The position numbers and the translations under genes are program-made. The notes beneath the pieces were generated by a model that saw nothing but the letters and a program-made list of their open reading frames with translations, was not told the origin of the DNA and did no database searches. A stretch of DNA of 64,000 nt from JAFDBW01 sp963723355. Lineage in GTDB: Bacteria > Desulfobacterota > Desulfuromonadia > Desulfuromonadales > BM103. This document shows positions 26,142 through 35,407 of the stretch, in pieces (the first letter of the stretch is position 1; every line of letters begins with the position of its first letter). The DNA is taken from NCBI GenBank assembly GCA_963723355.1, contig CAVRQQ010000002.1, positions 62,001 through 126,000 on the forward strand. The letters run 5' to 3'.

Positions 26142-26581
26142 ATGCGCATGTCCACCAAAGCACAATACGCCGTTCGGGCCATGGTGAACCTGAATCTTTA
26201 TTCCGAAGGCTCTCCGGTATCGCTGCGTGACATTTCTCTGCGTGAGAGCATTTCGCTGACTTACCTTGAACAGCTTTTTGTCAAATTGCGCCGCGGCCAG
26301 ATCGTAAAAAGTGTCCGCGGACCGGGAGGAGGTTATCTTGCTGGCCCGGCCTGCGCGAGAGATTCAGGTCGACGAGATCATCGACAGTGTCGAGGAATCG
26401 CCTGGTCCCGGTCGCATGCATGGATCAGAAACACGGATGTGTCTGCGATGATCACTGTGTCACACATAATGTCTGGCATGGCCTCGGGGAGAAAATCCGC
26501 GACTTCCTTGCCTCTATCACTCTTGAAGAATTAACCCAGGAAGCAAGGAGCAAATTCAACGAAGCAAAAGGCAAGAATTAG
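26142..26581 (+). pseudogene. iscR: Rrf2-family regulator IscR, frameshifted
   Basis: The N-terminal winged helix (MSTKAQYAVRAMVNLNLY, SLTYLEQLFVKLR, SVRGPGGGY) is in one frame. An extra base near 26336 moves to LLARPAREIQVDEIIDSVEES, and a second near 26403 (CC for C) moves to LVPVACMDQKHGCVCDDHC and the end at 26581. The C-x6-C-x5-C-x2-H-x2-W pattern in the last part matches the [2Fe-2S] site of IscR rather than CymR. Taking out two bases would give an intact protein of about 145 residues. IscR senses cluster status and represses its own isc operon, which agrees with iscS, iscU and mnmA directly downstream. The damage looks like read error. Confidence 0.85.
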
Positions 26582-26583
26582 GT

Positions 26584-26656
26584 TTTGATTGTTGAACTGT
26601 GAATCGGGCAGGCAGCTCTCGAAGTTTCGTTCCAATCCACAGTTGAGAATTCAAGA
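26584..26656 (+). repeat. Repeat hairpin I (iscR-iscS gap)
   Basis: The left arm (26584-26606, units like TTGATTG, TTGAACT, GTGAATC) pairs imperfectly with the right arm (26631-26656, with CACAGTTGA). The arms match at roughly two thirds of positions. It ends 18 bases before the GGAGG of iscS and is the weakest member of the hairpin set. Confidence 0.5.
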
Positions 26657-26680
26657 TTTAAAGATCCATCATTGGAGGTC

Positions 26681-27901
26681 ATGGAATTGAGCAACATTTA
26701 TCTCGATTACAACGCCACATCGCCGGTCAGGCCAGAGGTCCTGGAGGTGATGCTGCCTTTTTACCGCGAGCAGTTCGGCAACCCGTCCAGCGTTCACTGG
26801 GCAGGACGACAGGTTTCCGGCGCTCTGGAGAAGGCGCGCGAGCAGGTCGCCTCGCTGATCAACGCCTCACCCGCAGAGATCGTCTTTGTCTCCTGCGGCA
26901 GTGAAGGGGACAATATGGCCATCAAGGGCACGCTGGATGCCCTGAAAGAAAAAGGCAACCATATTATTACAACCTCGATAGAGCACCCTGCAGTTCTTGA
27001 AACCTGCCAGTATCTCGAAAAGCAGGGTTATGACGTGACTTACCTGCCGGTAGACAGGGACGGCATGCTCGATCTCGCTGACCTGGAAGCGGCGATTACC
27101 GACAAAACCGTATTGATTTCGGTGATGTGGGCCAATAACGAGACCGGAAACATTTACCCGATCGAGCAGATCGGTCGAATCGCCCAAAAATACAACATCC
27201 GGTTTCACACCGATGCGGTTCAGGCTGTCGGCAAAATTCCGGTCGACGTGCAAAAAGCCAACGTCGACCTGCTGGTGATCTCCGGCCATAAAATCGGTGC
27301 ACCGAAAGGCGTCGGCGCGATCTATGTGCGGCGCGGTACGCGAATGTCCGCTCTGATGCACGGTGGTCACCAGGAACGTAATCGTCGCGCCGGGACCCAG
27401 AATGTCGCCGGTATCGTGGGGCTGGGCAAGGCCTGTGAGCTGGCCTTGGCCGAACTGGATGAGTATTACGACCGTGTTCGTGCGTTACGTGACCGCCTGG
27501 AAGACGGTGTCCTCAGTCAGGTTCCCGACATCAAGCTGAATGGAACACCGGATCGTGAAAAACGCCTGCCCAATACCTTGAACGTGAGCTTCGCGTATAT
27601 TGAGGGTGAGTCGTTGCTGCTCAATCTCGATATGTTCGGCATAGCTGCGTCCTCCGGGTCTGCCTGCACTTCCGGCTCTCTGGAGCCGTCCCATGTGATG
27701 GGCGCCATGTGCGTCGAAGTGACCCTGGCGCACTCGAGTACGCGTTTCAGTCTCGGTCCGGAAACGACCGAATCGGAAATTGACAAGGTCCTGGAGGTCC
27801 TGCCGGCCACCGTGCAGCGCCTCCGCGATATGAGCCCGCTGTATAACTGCGGCCGTACTGCAGAAGGCTGCGAAACCTGCGAAACGGTGAGGAGAATCTA
27901 G
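26681..27901 (+). CDS. iscS: Cysteine desulfurase IscS/NifS
   Basis: The PLP enzyme takes sulfur from cysteine for Fe-S clusters and tRNA thiolation. IYLDYNATSPVRPEV opens the protein; SGHKIGAPKG holds the PLP Lys (K204) and SSGSACTSGSLEPSHV the persulfide Cys (C329). The C-terminal end has three further Cys (CGRTAEGCETC), a NifS-like tail. ATG 26681 is given as start, but GGAGG lies only two bases before it. TTG 26687 has a normal eight-base spacing to that site and may be the true start. Hairpin repeats flank the gene on both sides. Partner genes iscU and mnmA follow. Confidence 0.95.
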   Translation: MELSNIYLDYNATSPVRPEVLEVMLPFYREQFGNPSSVHWAGRQVSGALEKAREQVASLINASPAEIVFVSCGSEGDNMAIKGTLDALKEKGNHIITTSIEHPAVLETCQYLEKQGYDVTYLPVDRDGMLDLADLEAAITDKTVLISVMWANNETGNIYPIEQIGRIAQKYNIRFHTDAVQAVGKIPVDVQKANVDLLVISGHKIGAPKGVGAIYVRRGTRMSALMHGGHQERNRRAGTQNVAGIVGLGKACELALAELDEYYDRVRALRDRLEDGVLSQVPDIKLNGTPDREKRLPNTLNVSFAYIEGESLLLNLDMFGIAASSGSACTSGSLEPSHVMGAMCVEVTLAHSSTRFSLGPETTESEIDKVLEVLPATVQRLRDMSPLYNCGRTAEGCETCETVRRI

Positions 27902-27958
27902 AAGCGCGTGGCGAGTGGCGTGAAAAGTCTTTACAAATCTCACGCCTCGCACTTTCCG
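27901..27958 (+). repeat. Heptad-repeat hairpin B (iscS-iscU gap)
   Basis: The left arm (27901-27923) is AAGCGCG, TGGCGAG, TGGCGTG. The right arm (27938-27958) is CACGCCT, CGCACTT. The left arm begins at the last base of the iscS stop codon. The right arm ends 53 bases before the iscU ATG. Confidence 0.75.
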
Positions 27959-28011
27959 ATTTTTAAAAAGCAGACTGATGCCGGTCTGAAATGAACTCAG
28001 GAGAAAGAGAC

Positions 28012-28380
28012 ATGTACACAGATAAAGTAATGGATCATTTTACCAATCCGCGGAACGTGGGTGAAATCGAAGATGCCAGCGGCGTGGGTGAGGTGGGTAA
28101 TGCCTCCTGCGGCGATATCATGAAAATATTTCTCAAGGTCGAAGACAATGTCATCAAGGACGTGAAGTTCAAGACTTTTGGCTGTGGTGCTGCTATTGCC
28201 ACGTCTTCAATGGTCACGGAGATGGCGATCGGCAAGACCATCGACGAGGCTCTCGAGTTGAGCAACCAGGCGGTCGCAGAGGCTCTCGACGGGCTTCCGG
28301 CGCAGAAGATGCACTGTTCGAACCTGGCCGCGGACGCTTTGCACGAGGCAATTAAAAACTACAAGGAAAAGAATAGTTAA
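28012..28380 (+). CDS. iscU: Fe-S cluster scaffold IscU/NifU-N
   Basis: This 122-residue scaffold receives sulfur from IscS and builds [2Fe-2S] or [4Fe-4S] clusters. The three cluster Cys are in place: C33 (NASCGD), C58 (FGCGAA) and C102 (MHCSNL). FTNPRNVGEI near the start is the family signature. It is a stand-alone N-terminal NifU domain, without the thioredoxin-like C-terminal part of full NifU. The start is ATG 28012 with CAGGAG upstream; the frame extends seven codons further. Its place between iscS and mnmA fits the Fe-S/tRNA-thiolation operon. Confidence 0.95.
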   Translation: MYTDKVMDHFTNPRNVGEIEDASGVGEVGNASCGDIMKIFLKVEDNVIKDVKFKTFGCGAAIATSSMVTEMAIGKTIDEALELSNQAVAEALDGLPAQKMHCSNLAADALHEAIKNYKEKNS

Positions 28381-28407
28381 GATATAAAACTTAAAGTAAA
28401 TTGGAAT

Positions 28408-28464
28408 GCTATAAAGCTGTAGGGCCGTAGGGTTATAACTCTTATAGCCCTACAGCTTTATAGC
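28408..28464 (+). repeat. Hairpin repeat C (iscU-mnmA gap)
   Basis: GCTATAAAGCTGTAGGG on the left pairs perfectly with CCCTACAGCTTTATAGC on the right. The left arm has an extra CCGTAGGG copy, again a slipped unit of seven to eight bases. The right arm ends 16 bases before the mnmA ATG. Confidence 0.85.
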
Positions 28465-28480
28465 TTGTGGCCAAAGTCAT

Positions 28481-29688
28481 ATGATTGAACCAGGTAAAAG
28501 AGTCGTCGTTGCCATGAGCGGCGGAGTGGATTCCTCGGTCGCTGCCGCTTTGCTCAAAGAGCGGGGCAGTGAGGTGATCGGCATGACCATGCAGATCTGG
28601 GACTATTCCAGCTTTACTGATGAGCACGGCGAAAAATTCGGCACCTGCTGTTCTCTCGATGATGTCTACGATGCCCGACGGGTGGCCGAGTCACTCGAAA
28701 TTCCTTTCTACGTCGTCAATTTTGAAAAACAGTTCGAAGCGGCAGTGATTGATCGTTTTTGTGACGACTACTTCAATGGTCGCACGCCCAATCCCTGTGT
28801 GCTCTGCAACCAGGTGCTCAAATTCGAGATCCTTTTGCGCAGGGCCCGCGAGCTGCAGGCAGACTACCTGGTCACCGGGCATTATGCCCAGCTGACTGAG
28901 GAAGATGGTCACATGGCTCTCAGGAAAGGGCGTGATCGCAACAAGGACCAGACCTATTTCCTTTTCACACTGACCAGTGAGCAAATGCAGTACATCCGTT
29001 TCCCGCTCGGCGGCATGACCAAGGAAGAGGTGCGCGGCCATGCTGCGCGACTTGGTTTGCAGGTTGCTGAAAAACCGGAGAGCCAGGATATCTGCTTCGT
29101 TCCTGACGGCAATTATGTGCGATTCCTTGAGGAGCAGCGTGGTCCCGGGACAATGAACGGCGATATCGTGTATATTGACGGACGGGTTCTCGGTCGCCAT
29201 CAGGGGACATACCGATACACGATCGGCCAACGCCGTGGGCTCGGGCTCGCCTGGCCGCAGCCTCTCTACGTCGTTGGCATCGATGCCGTCAATCGTCGGG
29301 TCATTGTTGGGGAGAAACAGCATCTCGGCATATCCAGGTGCCATGTTTTCGATGTCAACTGGCTTATACGCCACCGTCCGGGACAATTGAAGCGTCCTGC
29401 CGTATCCGCTATCGTCATCAGGAGGTCACTTCAAAGATCACGACCCTGGACGATGGCACCGTGCAGGTTGATTTCGACGAACCGCAAAAAGGTGTGACGC
29501 CAGGCCAGGCTGCGGTGTTTTACGATGATGATCGGGTTCTGGGTGGTGGGTGGATCAGCAGCTCCGGGACGCGGGACGCGGAACGGGACGCGGAAGTCAG
29601 ATGCCTGAGTTTTTTTGTCACGCCGGAGAATGAGTCACGAGTTGGTTCCAATATGAATTCACAGACGAGTATGAATCATCGCAGATAA
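28481..29688 (+). pseudogene. mnmA: tRNA 2-thiouridylase MnmA, one frameshift
   Basis: MnmA places sulfur at U34 of Lys, Glu and Gln tRNAs, taking it from the IscS relay. The PP-loop VAMSGGVDSSVAAAL is at about residue 9. The two catalytic Cys are in NPCVLCNQVLKF and ESQDICFVPDG. Near 29368 (after VFDVNWLI) one base is missing, and the C-terminal beta domain continues in another frame (PPSGTIEASCRIRYRHQEV to VLGGGWIS). The normal end would be about there. The frame instead runs 35-40 codons further through repeat element D to a TAA at 29688, so the repeat may have extended the protein. The family assignment is certain; the frameshift may be a read error. Confidence 0.9.
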
Positions 29689-29712
29689 AGCACAGCATCT
29701 CGCGTCCCGGCG
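29565..29712 (+). repeat. Heptad-repeat element D (mnmA-mtaB)
   Basis: Units of GGGACGC (29565-29597, three copies with one spacer) face a CGCGTCCCG arm at 29700-29709, about 110 bases further on. The left arm lies inside the extended mnmA frame, and the right arm directly precedes the mtaB coding sequence. Confidence 0.65.
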
Positions 29713-31008
29713 ACGCAAACTGTTTCGTTTGCGACGCTGGGATGCAAAACCAACCAGTTCGAGTCTGCCGCGATGCAGGAGGCTTTACAGGGCGCTGGCT
29801 ACAAGATCGTCCGGTTCGAGGATGGCGCTGACCTGGTGATCGTCAATACCTGTACGGTGACCGGCGCGACCGATGCACAGTCGCGCAACCTGGTCCGCCG
29901 GGCGCGCCGGGTGAACGCAGGATGCCGGGTCATCGTCACGGGATGCTATGCCCAGGTCGATCCGGGCGCATTGCGTGATCTGCCGGGAGTCAGCCTGGTG
30001 ATTGGCAACGAAGAGAAGCAGCGCCTGCTCGATTTCCTTCAGCATGACCACCAGTCAACCCTGGTGGAAGTCTCCGACATTCGTCACGCAGAATCAATCT
30101 GCCTGACGCCACTCACGTCCTTTGCCGGACGTAGCCGTGCTTTTGTCCAGATTCAGAACGGCTGCGATGCGTTCTGCAGCTACTGCATCATCCCCTATGC
30201 ACGAGGTGCCAGCAGGTCTGCGCAGGAAAATGAAATCCTGGAGCAGATCAACGGACTGGTTGAGTCAGGCTTCCGGGAAGTTGTTCTGACCGGTATTCAT
30301 ATCGGCGGTTACGGTGTTGATTTAAACCCTCGCTCGTCGCTGAACCAGCTCGTCAAACGAATCGAATCAGAGTCCGCCATTCATCGCCTCCGCCTCGGTT
30401 CCATCGAACCTACTGAATTGACAGATGAGCTGCTCGAAACAATCGCCACTTCGCTGATCGTCTGCCCACATTTGCACATCCCGTTGCAGGCCGCAAGCGA
30501 CACGGTGCTGCAGCGCATGGGTCGCACCTATAATCGGGATTTCTTCTTGCGACTGATTGAAAAGGTCAGGATGGCATTGCCCGATGCCGCGATATGTCTC
30601 GACGTGATTACAGGTTTCCCTGGAGAAACCGACCGGGAATTTAACGACACTTATGATTTTATCGCAAGCATTCCGGTTACGGATCTGCACGTATTCCCAT
30701 ACAGTAAACGTCCGGGGACGCCGGCCGCAGCGATGAGCGACCAGGTCCCGGGCCATGTCAGCAAAACCAGGGCGGAGAAGCTCAGAAGCCTTGCCAAAAT
30801 TAAATATCAGCGTTTTGCCGAAGGTTTTATCAACCAGGAGCTGGAAGTGATCGTTGAGACCGGGGTCAGGAAGGGCCTGATGAAGGGGTTATCCGGGAAT
30901 TATCTGGACTTGCGTTTTCCCGGCAATCAATCATTGGTCGGTCAATCTGTCAAGCTCAAGCCGGTCGTCTGGGATGATTATTTCCTGCGGGCTGAACGGG
31001 TTGGGTAA
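29713..31008 (+). CDS. mtaB: tRNA t6A37 methylthiotransferase MtaB, start codon lost
   Basis: MtaB converts t6A37 to ms2t6A in ANN-decoding tRNAs. Coding sequence begins before the first ATG (29773): FATLGCKTNQFES contains the first Cys of the N-terminal cluster, and VIVNTCTVT and VTGCYAQVDP hold the other two. The radical-SAM motif NGCDAFCSYCIIPYARG is at about 150 and a TRAM-like domain ends the protein. In frame upstream of the first Cys there is no ATG, GTG or TTG after the stop at 29686. ACG at 29713, followed by QTVSFATLGC, stands where an ATG is expected, so an ATG-to-ACG change (real or error) is likely. Element D abuts it. Confidence 0.88.
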   Translation, partial: TQTVSFATLGCKTNQFESAAMQEALQGAGYKIVRFEDGADLVIVNTCTVTGATDAQSRNLVRRARRVNAGCRVIVTGCYAQVDPGALRDLPGVSLVIGNEEKQRLLDFLQHDHQSTLVEVSDIRHAESICLTPLTSFAGRSRAFVQIQNGCDAFCSYCIIPYARGASRSAQENEILEQINGLVESGFREVVLTGIHIGGYGVDLNPRSSLNQLVKRIESESAIHRLRLGSIEPTELTDELLETIATSLIVCPHLHIPLQAASDTVLQRMGRTYNRDFFLRLIEKVRMALPDAAICLDVITGFPGETDREFNDTYDFIASIPVTDLHVFPYSKRPGTPAAAMSDQVPGHVSKTRAEKLRSLAKIKYQRFAEGFINQELEVIVETGVRKGLMKGLSGNYLDLRFPGNQSLVGQSVKLKPVVWDDYFLRAERVG

Positions 31009-31054
31009 AGGAGAGCTTTGGCAAGAAAAAACTCATGAAAATTAAATAAATGGC

Positions 31055-31250
31055 TTGCTTTTTCCAATTTAGCTGTGATAGAAGGGCGATCATAACAAGT
31101 TTGTGTATCTATTCGTTGCTCAACAGACAGATTAAAGGTAGTCAGTTTGGAGAAACCACTCAGACAAGCTTTCGTTGAGTGGTTAATTATTTTACGGCAG
31201 ACGAAAATACACAACAGAACACCTCCCAACCGGAGTGAAGGAGTTTCAAG
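31055..31250 (+). promoter_or_regulatory. Promoter and structured leader of the cold-shock gene
   Basis: TTGCTT (31055) and TAGAAG (31079) at 18 bases form a modest promoter. The leader is then about 160 bases long and contains a perfect 9-base stem, AACCACTCA (31154) with TGAGTGGTT (31176). Long folded leaders are usual for cspA-type genes and act in temperature control. AAGGAG precedes the ATG. Confidence 0.45.
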
Positions 31251-31451
31251 ATGGCTGAAGGTACAGTGAAATGGTTCAACGAAGCTAAGGGTTTTGGGTT
31301 CATCGAGCAGGATAATGGTCCTGACGTATTCGTTCACTTTTCCCAGATCCAGGGCGATGGTTTCAAGACTCTCGCCGAAAACGAGCGAGTCTCTTTTGAT
31401 GTGACTGATGGCCAGAAAGGCCCCCAGGCATCGAACGTCGTTAAGCTTTAA
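31251..31451 (+). CDS. Cold-shock domain protein (CspA family)
   Basis: The 66-residue single cold-shock domain has the RNP1 motif GFGFIEQ and the RNP2 motif VFVHFSQI, with the usual GTVKWFNEAKG start. It binds single-stranded RNA and DNA as a chaperone that melts secondary structure. Length and sequence are canonical. It is monocistronic, with a long leader and a terminator directly after it. Confidence 0.97.
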   Translation: MAEGTVKWFNEAKGFGFIEQDNGPDVFVHFSQIQGDGFKTLAENERVSFDVTDGQKGPQASNVVKL

Positions 31452-31474
31452 TCCATAGCATATCGACCAGTTTC

Positions 31475-31510
31475 GAAAGGGCGGCCATTCAGGTCGCCCT
31501 TTTGTTTTTG
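31475..31510 (+). terminator. Terminator after the cold-shock gene
   Basis: AAGGGCGGCC and GGTCGCCCTT form the stem (8 to 9 pairs), followed by TTGTTTTTG. Confidence 0.85.
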
Positions 31511-31558
31511 TCATATTCCCGGTATCCTTTCCCAGATCTTTACTACTGGAGACTCACA

Positions 31559-33800
31559 GTGCCATCTGCCAAACCACTCAATAAGCCGGGTCTGTTCAAG
31601 AAGAACGCTTCGTCGTCCGGGAAGCTGGGGACGTTTCTTGGAGTATTCACGCCGACGATCCTGACGATTCTCGGCGTCATCATGTACCTGCGCTTCGGCT
31701 GGGTGGTCGGCCAGGTCGGTCTTTTCAAAACCATACTGATCGTTCTGCTCGCCAATCTGATTACCCTGCTGACATCGTTAAGCCTCTCTGCCATTGCGAC
31801 CAACAGCCACGTCGGTGTTGGCGGGGCCTATTACATGATCTCCCGCAGCCTGGGTCTGGAGATCGGCGGTGCGATCGGTTTCCCGCTGTATATCTCTCAG
31901 GCATTGTCCGTCACTCTTTATTCCTTCGGTCTGGCCGAATCTTTGAAATTTGTCTGGCCAGACGTTCCCGTGTCGGTTGCCGCGTGCGTTATTATCATCG
32001 CGGTCGCCATTCTTTCGTTACGTGGGGCGACCTTTGCTTTACGCGCCCAAATCCCGGTCATGGCATTCATCGCCCTGTCTTTGCTGGCACTCGCTTCCGG
32101 AGCATTTACCGGGACGGGGATTCACGCTACGGCCGAAATCTCCAACGCCTTTGTCCCGGTCGGTTTCTGGGTTGTCTTCGCGGTTTTTTTTCCTGCCGTG
32201 ACAGGTATTATGGCAGGTTTGAGTATGTCGGGAGATCTTGCCGACCCACGCCACTCGATTCCGCGTGGCAGTGTCGCTGCAACTCTGGCGGGTCTGGTGG
32301 TGTACCTGGCAGTTCCGGTCTTGCTTTCTATCAGTGCGGATTCTGCCAGTCTCAACAACGATCCGCTGATCTGGACCCGGATTGCCCTGTTCGGACCATG
32401 GCTGATTTTGCCGGGCCTCTGGGGGGCAATTTTCTCGTCTGCGGTTGGTTCCATGCTAGGGGCACCCCGGACGCTACAGGCTTTGGCTATGGACAGGCTT
32501 GTACCGCATCGGCTTGCCGGGTCTTCAAAACCCGGAGCAGAGCCGAAATTGGGGATGATCGTCACTCTGGTACTCAGCCTGGCCGCGGTTTTTCTCGGCG
32601 ACCTGAACACCGTTGCCACTGTTGCGACGATGTTTTTCCTGAGCGTTTACGGCACGGTCAATCTTGTTTCCGCACTGGAGTATCTTTCCGGTAATCCTTC
32701 CTGGCGGCCTACCTTAAATATTCACTGGACCCTGAGCCTGCTCGGCGGCATTGGCTGTTTTGGTGTGATGTTGCTGATCCATTGGCCTGCGACTGTTTTT
32801 GCTATGACCGTCGAGCTCGCGATCTGGCTGTTCCTGAAAAGGCGTGTACGCAAGGATTCTTGGGGTGATGTCTGGCGTGACCTTTATGAGGCCCTGATCC
32901 GCTGGGCGCTGGTCAAGCTGAACGCTCGACCGATGACGGCCCGCAACTGGCGACCACATATGCTGGTATTCGTCAGCAATGTTGACAAACGTCTTGATCT
33001 GGCACGCTTCGGCGCCTGGTTTGCCGAGAACCGTGGTGTGGTGTCGATTTGTGAACTCTACCAAGGTGACCTCCTCGAACTCGATGTCGATGTCGTGGCG
33101 CGCGAGCAACAGATCAATTCCGTACTCAAATCACATGGGATCGTTGCTTTCGGCGAGGTCAATATCGTCCAGGACCTTGAGCGCGGCATTCTCGCTGTTG
33201 CACAGTCGAATGGTATTGCAGGAATGGCCAGTAATACGGTCCTGGTCGGCTGGCCGGATGACCTGTCACGACTGGTCAGGTTCCTGCGTGTCATGCGGCC
33301 TCTTAAACACCTCAACAAGAGCCTGATTATCGGTAAAACCAACCCCCTTGCTTCGTTTCGAGAAGGTCAGGTCCAAGATATCCATGTCTGGTGGGGTGGC
33401 CTCAGGCGCAACGGGGACCTGATGCTGCTTCTGGCGTATCTGTTGACCCGTAACCCGGAATGGCGGCATGCTAAAATTCGCATCTTGAGTATTGCCTCGA
33501 ACGAACTCATGAAAGGGCAGACCGAACGATTCCTGGCGCAATTGATTCCCGAGATACGAATCGATGCGGATGTCGAAATTACACTCAAGACAGAAGGAAG
33601 AAAGTGTGATGGAGATCATGCATCGGGAGAGTGCTCATGCAGATGTCGTTCTGCTGGGGCTGGCGACGCCGAACGACGGTGATGAGGAGAATTATGCAGA
33701 GCGTCTGGCTGAACTGGCGGCAGGTTTCCAGAACTGTTTCTTCGTTCACAACGGGAGCCTGTTCCTTGGCGACCTGGTGACGCCGGAGCAGGTTGAGTAG
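31559..33800 (+). CDS. SLC12-like amino acid/cation-chloride transporter (frameshift near end)
   Basis: About 747 residues. Start GTG 31559 has GGAG eight bases upstream. Residues about 30-440 hold 12 predicted membrane helices with the APC-fold signature GVIMYLRFGWVVGQVG and GVGGAYYMISRSLGLEIG, as in cation-chloride cotransporters. The rest is a soluble C-terminal domain (LVFVSNVDKRLDLARFGAWF, HVWWGGLRRNGDLMLLLAYL) of the SLC12 type. Near 33600 one extra base ends the main frame early (33682). The next frame carries a good ending (HADVVLLGLATPNDGDEENY to a TAG at 33800), so the natural C-terminus is there. Substrate ions or amino acids are unknown for bacterial members. Confidence 0.82.
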
Positions 33801-33862
33801 GTTTCAAAAGCAGTAAAGTTGTCCACGGGTCGGTATCACTACAAGTAGAATTGGTGAAAATG

Positions 33863-33898
33863 CAAAACGGGGGTCACATGAAAATGTGGCCCCCGTTT
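33863..33898. terminator. Hairpin terminator between convergent genes
   Basis: AACGGGGG and CCCCCGTT with an inner CACAT/ATGTG stem form a strong hairpin, with short A and T tracts on the two sides. It separates the SLC12-like gene (+) from the TatD/radical-SAM gene (-). Confidence 0.75.
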
Positions 33899-33919
33899 GA
33901 ATACTGGTATATGGCAAGT

Positions 33920-35315
33920 CTAACCCACTTCGTTGTAAACTCGTTCTCGAAACTCCACCTGAAGATTCTTCAGCGACCTTACGACACGACTTCAATCTCT
34001 ATCCCAGGCAAGGCCACTGCCGTAGCGGTGACGGAAGGGATGTGCTTGTTTCGCCTCCACAAGGAATTCTTTCAGGGCAGTATAGCCGTGCTCACCATAC
34101 TCTGATTGGCAGATCTCCTGGTAGGTCGCCGCATCCGGCGCATTGAGCGAAACACTGATTGCATCGACCAGCCCCGCGAGTTCTGGCAGGATGTTGCGGC
34201 CATAAACCAGGTTGGCCTGACCGTCGGTGTTGATGCGTACGGTGATGTCGTTCTGCTTCAGATAGCCGGCAATCTCCTTGACCAGGTCCAGCCTGAGCAG
34301 GGGCTCGCCATAGCCGCAGAAAACAACTTCAGCGTAAGAGGACGGATCGCCAATCGCTTTCATGACCTCTTCAATGGTCGGCTCACGTTCCAGGCAGAGC
34401 TGGTGCCCTTTGACCGTGAAATCCCTGAATTTAGCACAGAAGGTGCAGCTGTTGGTGCAGCGATTGGTTATGTTGAGGTAAAGGCTGTTACGGATCACAT
34501 AGGCGATCCTGGTGCTTTGATCGACCTCGCCAATACCGAACAGGCGCCAGGCATTGAGGCTGGTGATACGGGCGATATCTTCGAGCGTCAGTCCCTTGAC
34601 TTCTGCAAGTTTTTCGGCAGTTGAGCGGACATAAGCAGGTTCACAGCGCTTGCCGCGCCAGTTCTGCGGAGACAAGGTAAGGGCAGTCGGTTTCCACCAG
34701 CATGACATCGACCGGTAGCGCTTCTGCGATACTGCGCAAGGCGTCATTCTTCGGGTAGGTCAGGGGGCCGGCAAAGGAGATGTAAAAGCCCATCTCAATG
34801 CATTTGCGGGCCATCTCCAGGTCGCCGGAGAAGCAGTGCAGGACACCGCCTGCTTCGGCGGCATTTTCTTCCTGCATGATCCGTACAACATCATCATGTG
34901 CGTCACGGTCATGAATGATCAGCGGTTTTCCAGTGTCTTTGGCCAGCTGTATGTGGCGGCGAAAAGCCTCTTCCTGCTGATCGCGCGGTGAACGGTCGCG
35001 GTAGAAGTCGAGACCTGTTTCACCAACGGCAACGACCTTGTCCGTCGATTCGATCATCCGTGCCAGTTCTGCCATGACCTGATCATTGACCAGGCTGGCA
35101 TCATGCGGGTGGATGCCGACGCTGGCATAGAGGTTCGGATAACGAATTGCCAGGTCGACGCTGGCGCGGGAGCTTTCCAGGTCACAACCGACCGTCAAAA
35201 TGTAGGCGACACGATTTTCTTTGGCACGTGCTATAACCTCGTCGAGGTCGGTTGAGTAGGGTTTTGCGTCGAGGTGGGCGTGGGTGTCGACGAGAGTTGA
35301 CTGTAAATTTTTCAT
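33920..35315 (-). pseudogene. TatD hydrolase-radical SAM fusion, frameshifted
   Basis: Residues 1-about 250 are a TatD-type metal-dependent hydrolase: DTHAHLD, GIHPHDA, VGETGLDFYRD, LHCFSG and ETDCPYL supply the metal ligands. An extra base near 34675 breaks the frame at ETDCPYL; the next frame gives SPQNWRGKRCEPAYVR, the normal TatD ending. It then runs without a stop into a radical-SAM domain with NRCTNSCTFC (C-x3-C-x2-C) and FCGYGEPLLR. Further slips near 34040 and 33985 are needed to reach the conserved ending VEFRERVYNEVG and the stop at 33920. TatD-linked radical-SAM proteins are usually a separate adjacent gene; here both are in one reading direction without a start between them. Function of the second domain is unknown. 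Confidence 0.8.
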
Positions 35316-35325
35316 ATGAAAACCT

Positions 35326-35402
35326 GAAACGCGAAGCGCGAGGTGCGAGACGAGAAATTAAAATCAAGGCTTCTTCGCACTTCTCGCTTCACACCTCGCG
35401 CC
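35326..35402 (-). repeat. Heptad-repeat hairpin E (metG-tatD gap)
   Basis: In the - strand sense the purine-rich arm (35371-35402) comes first and the pyrimidine-rich arm (35326-35356, units related to TTCGCAC) second. It ends 10 bases before the TatD start and fills nearly the whole 92-base gap after metG. Confidence 0.8.
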
Positions 35403-35407
35403 ACGGT

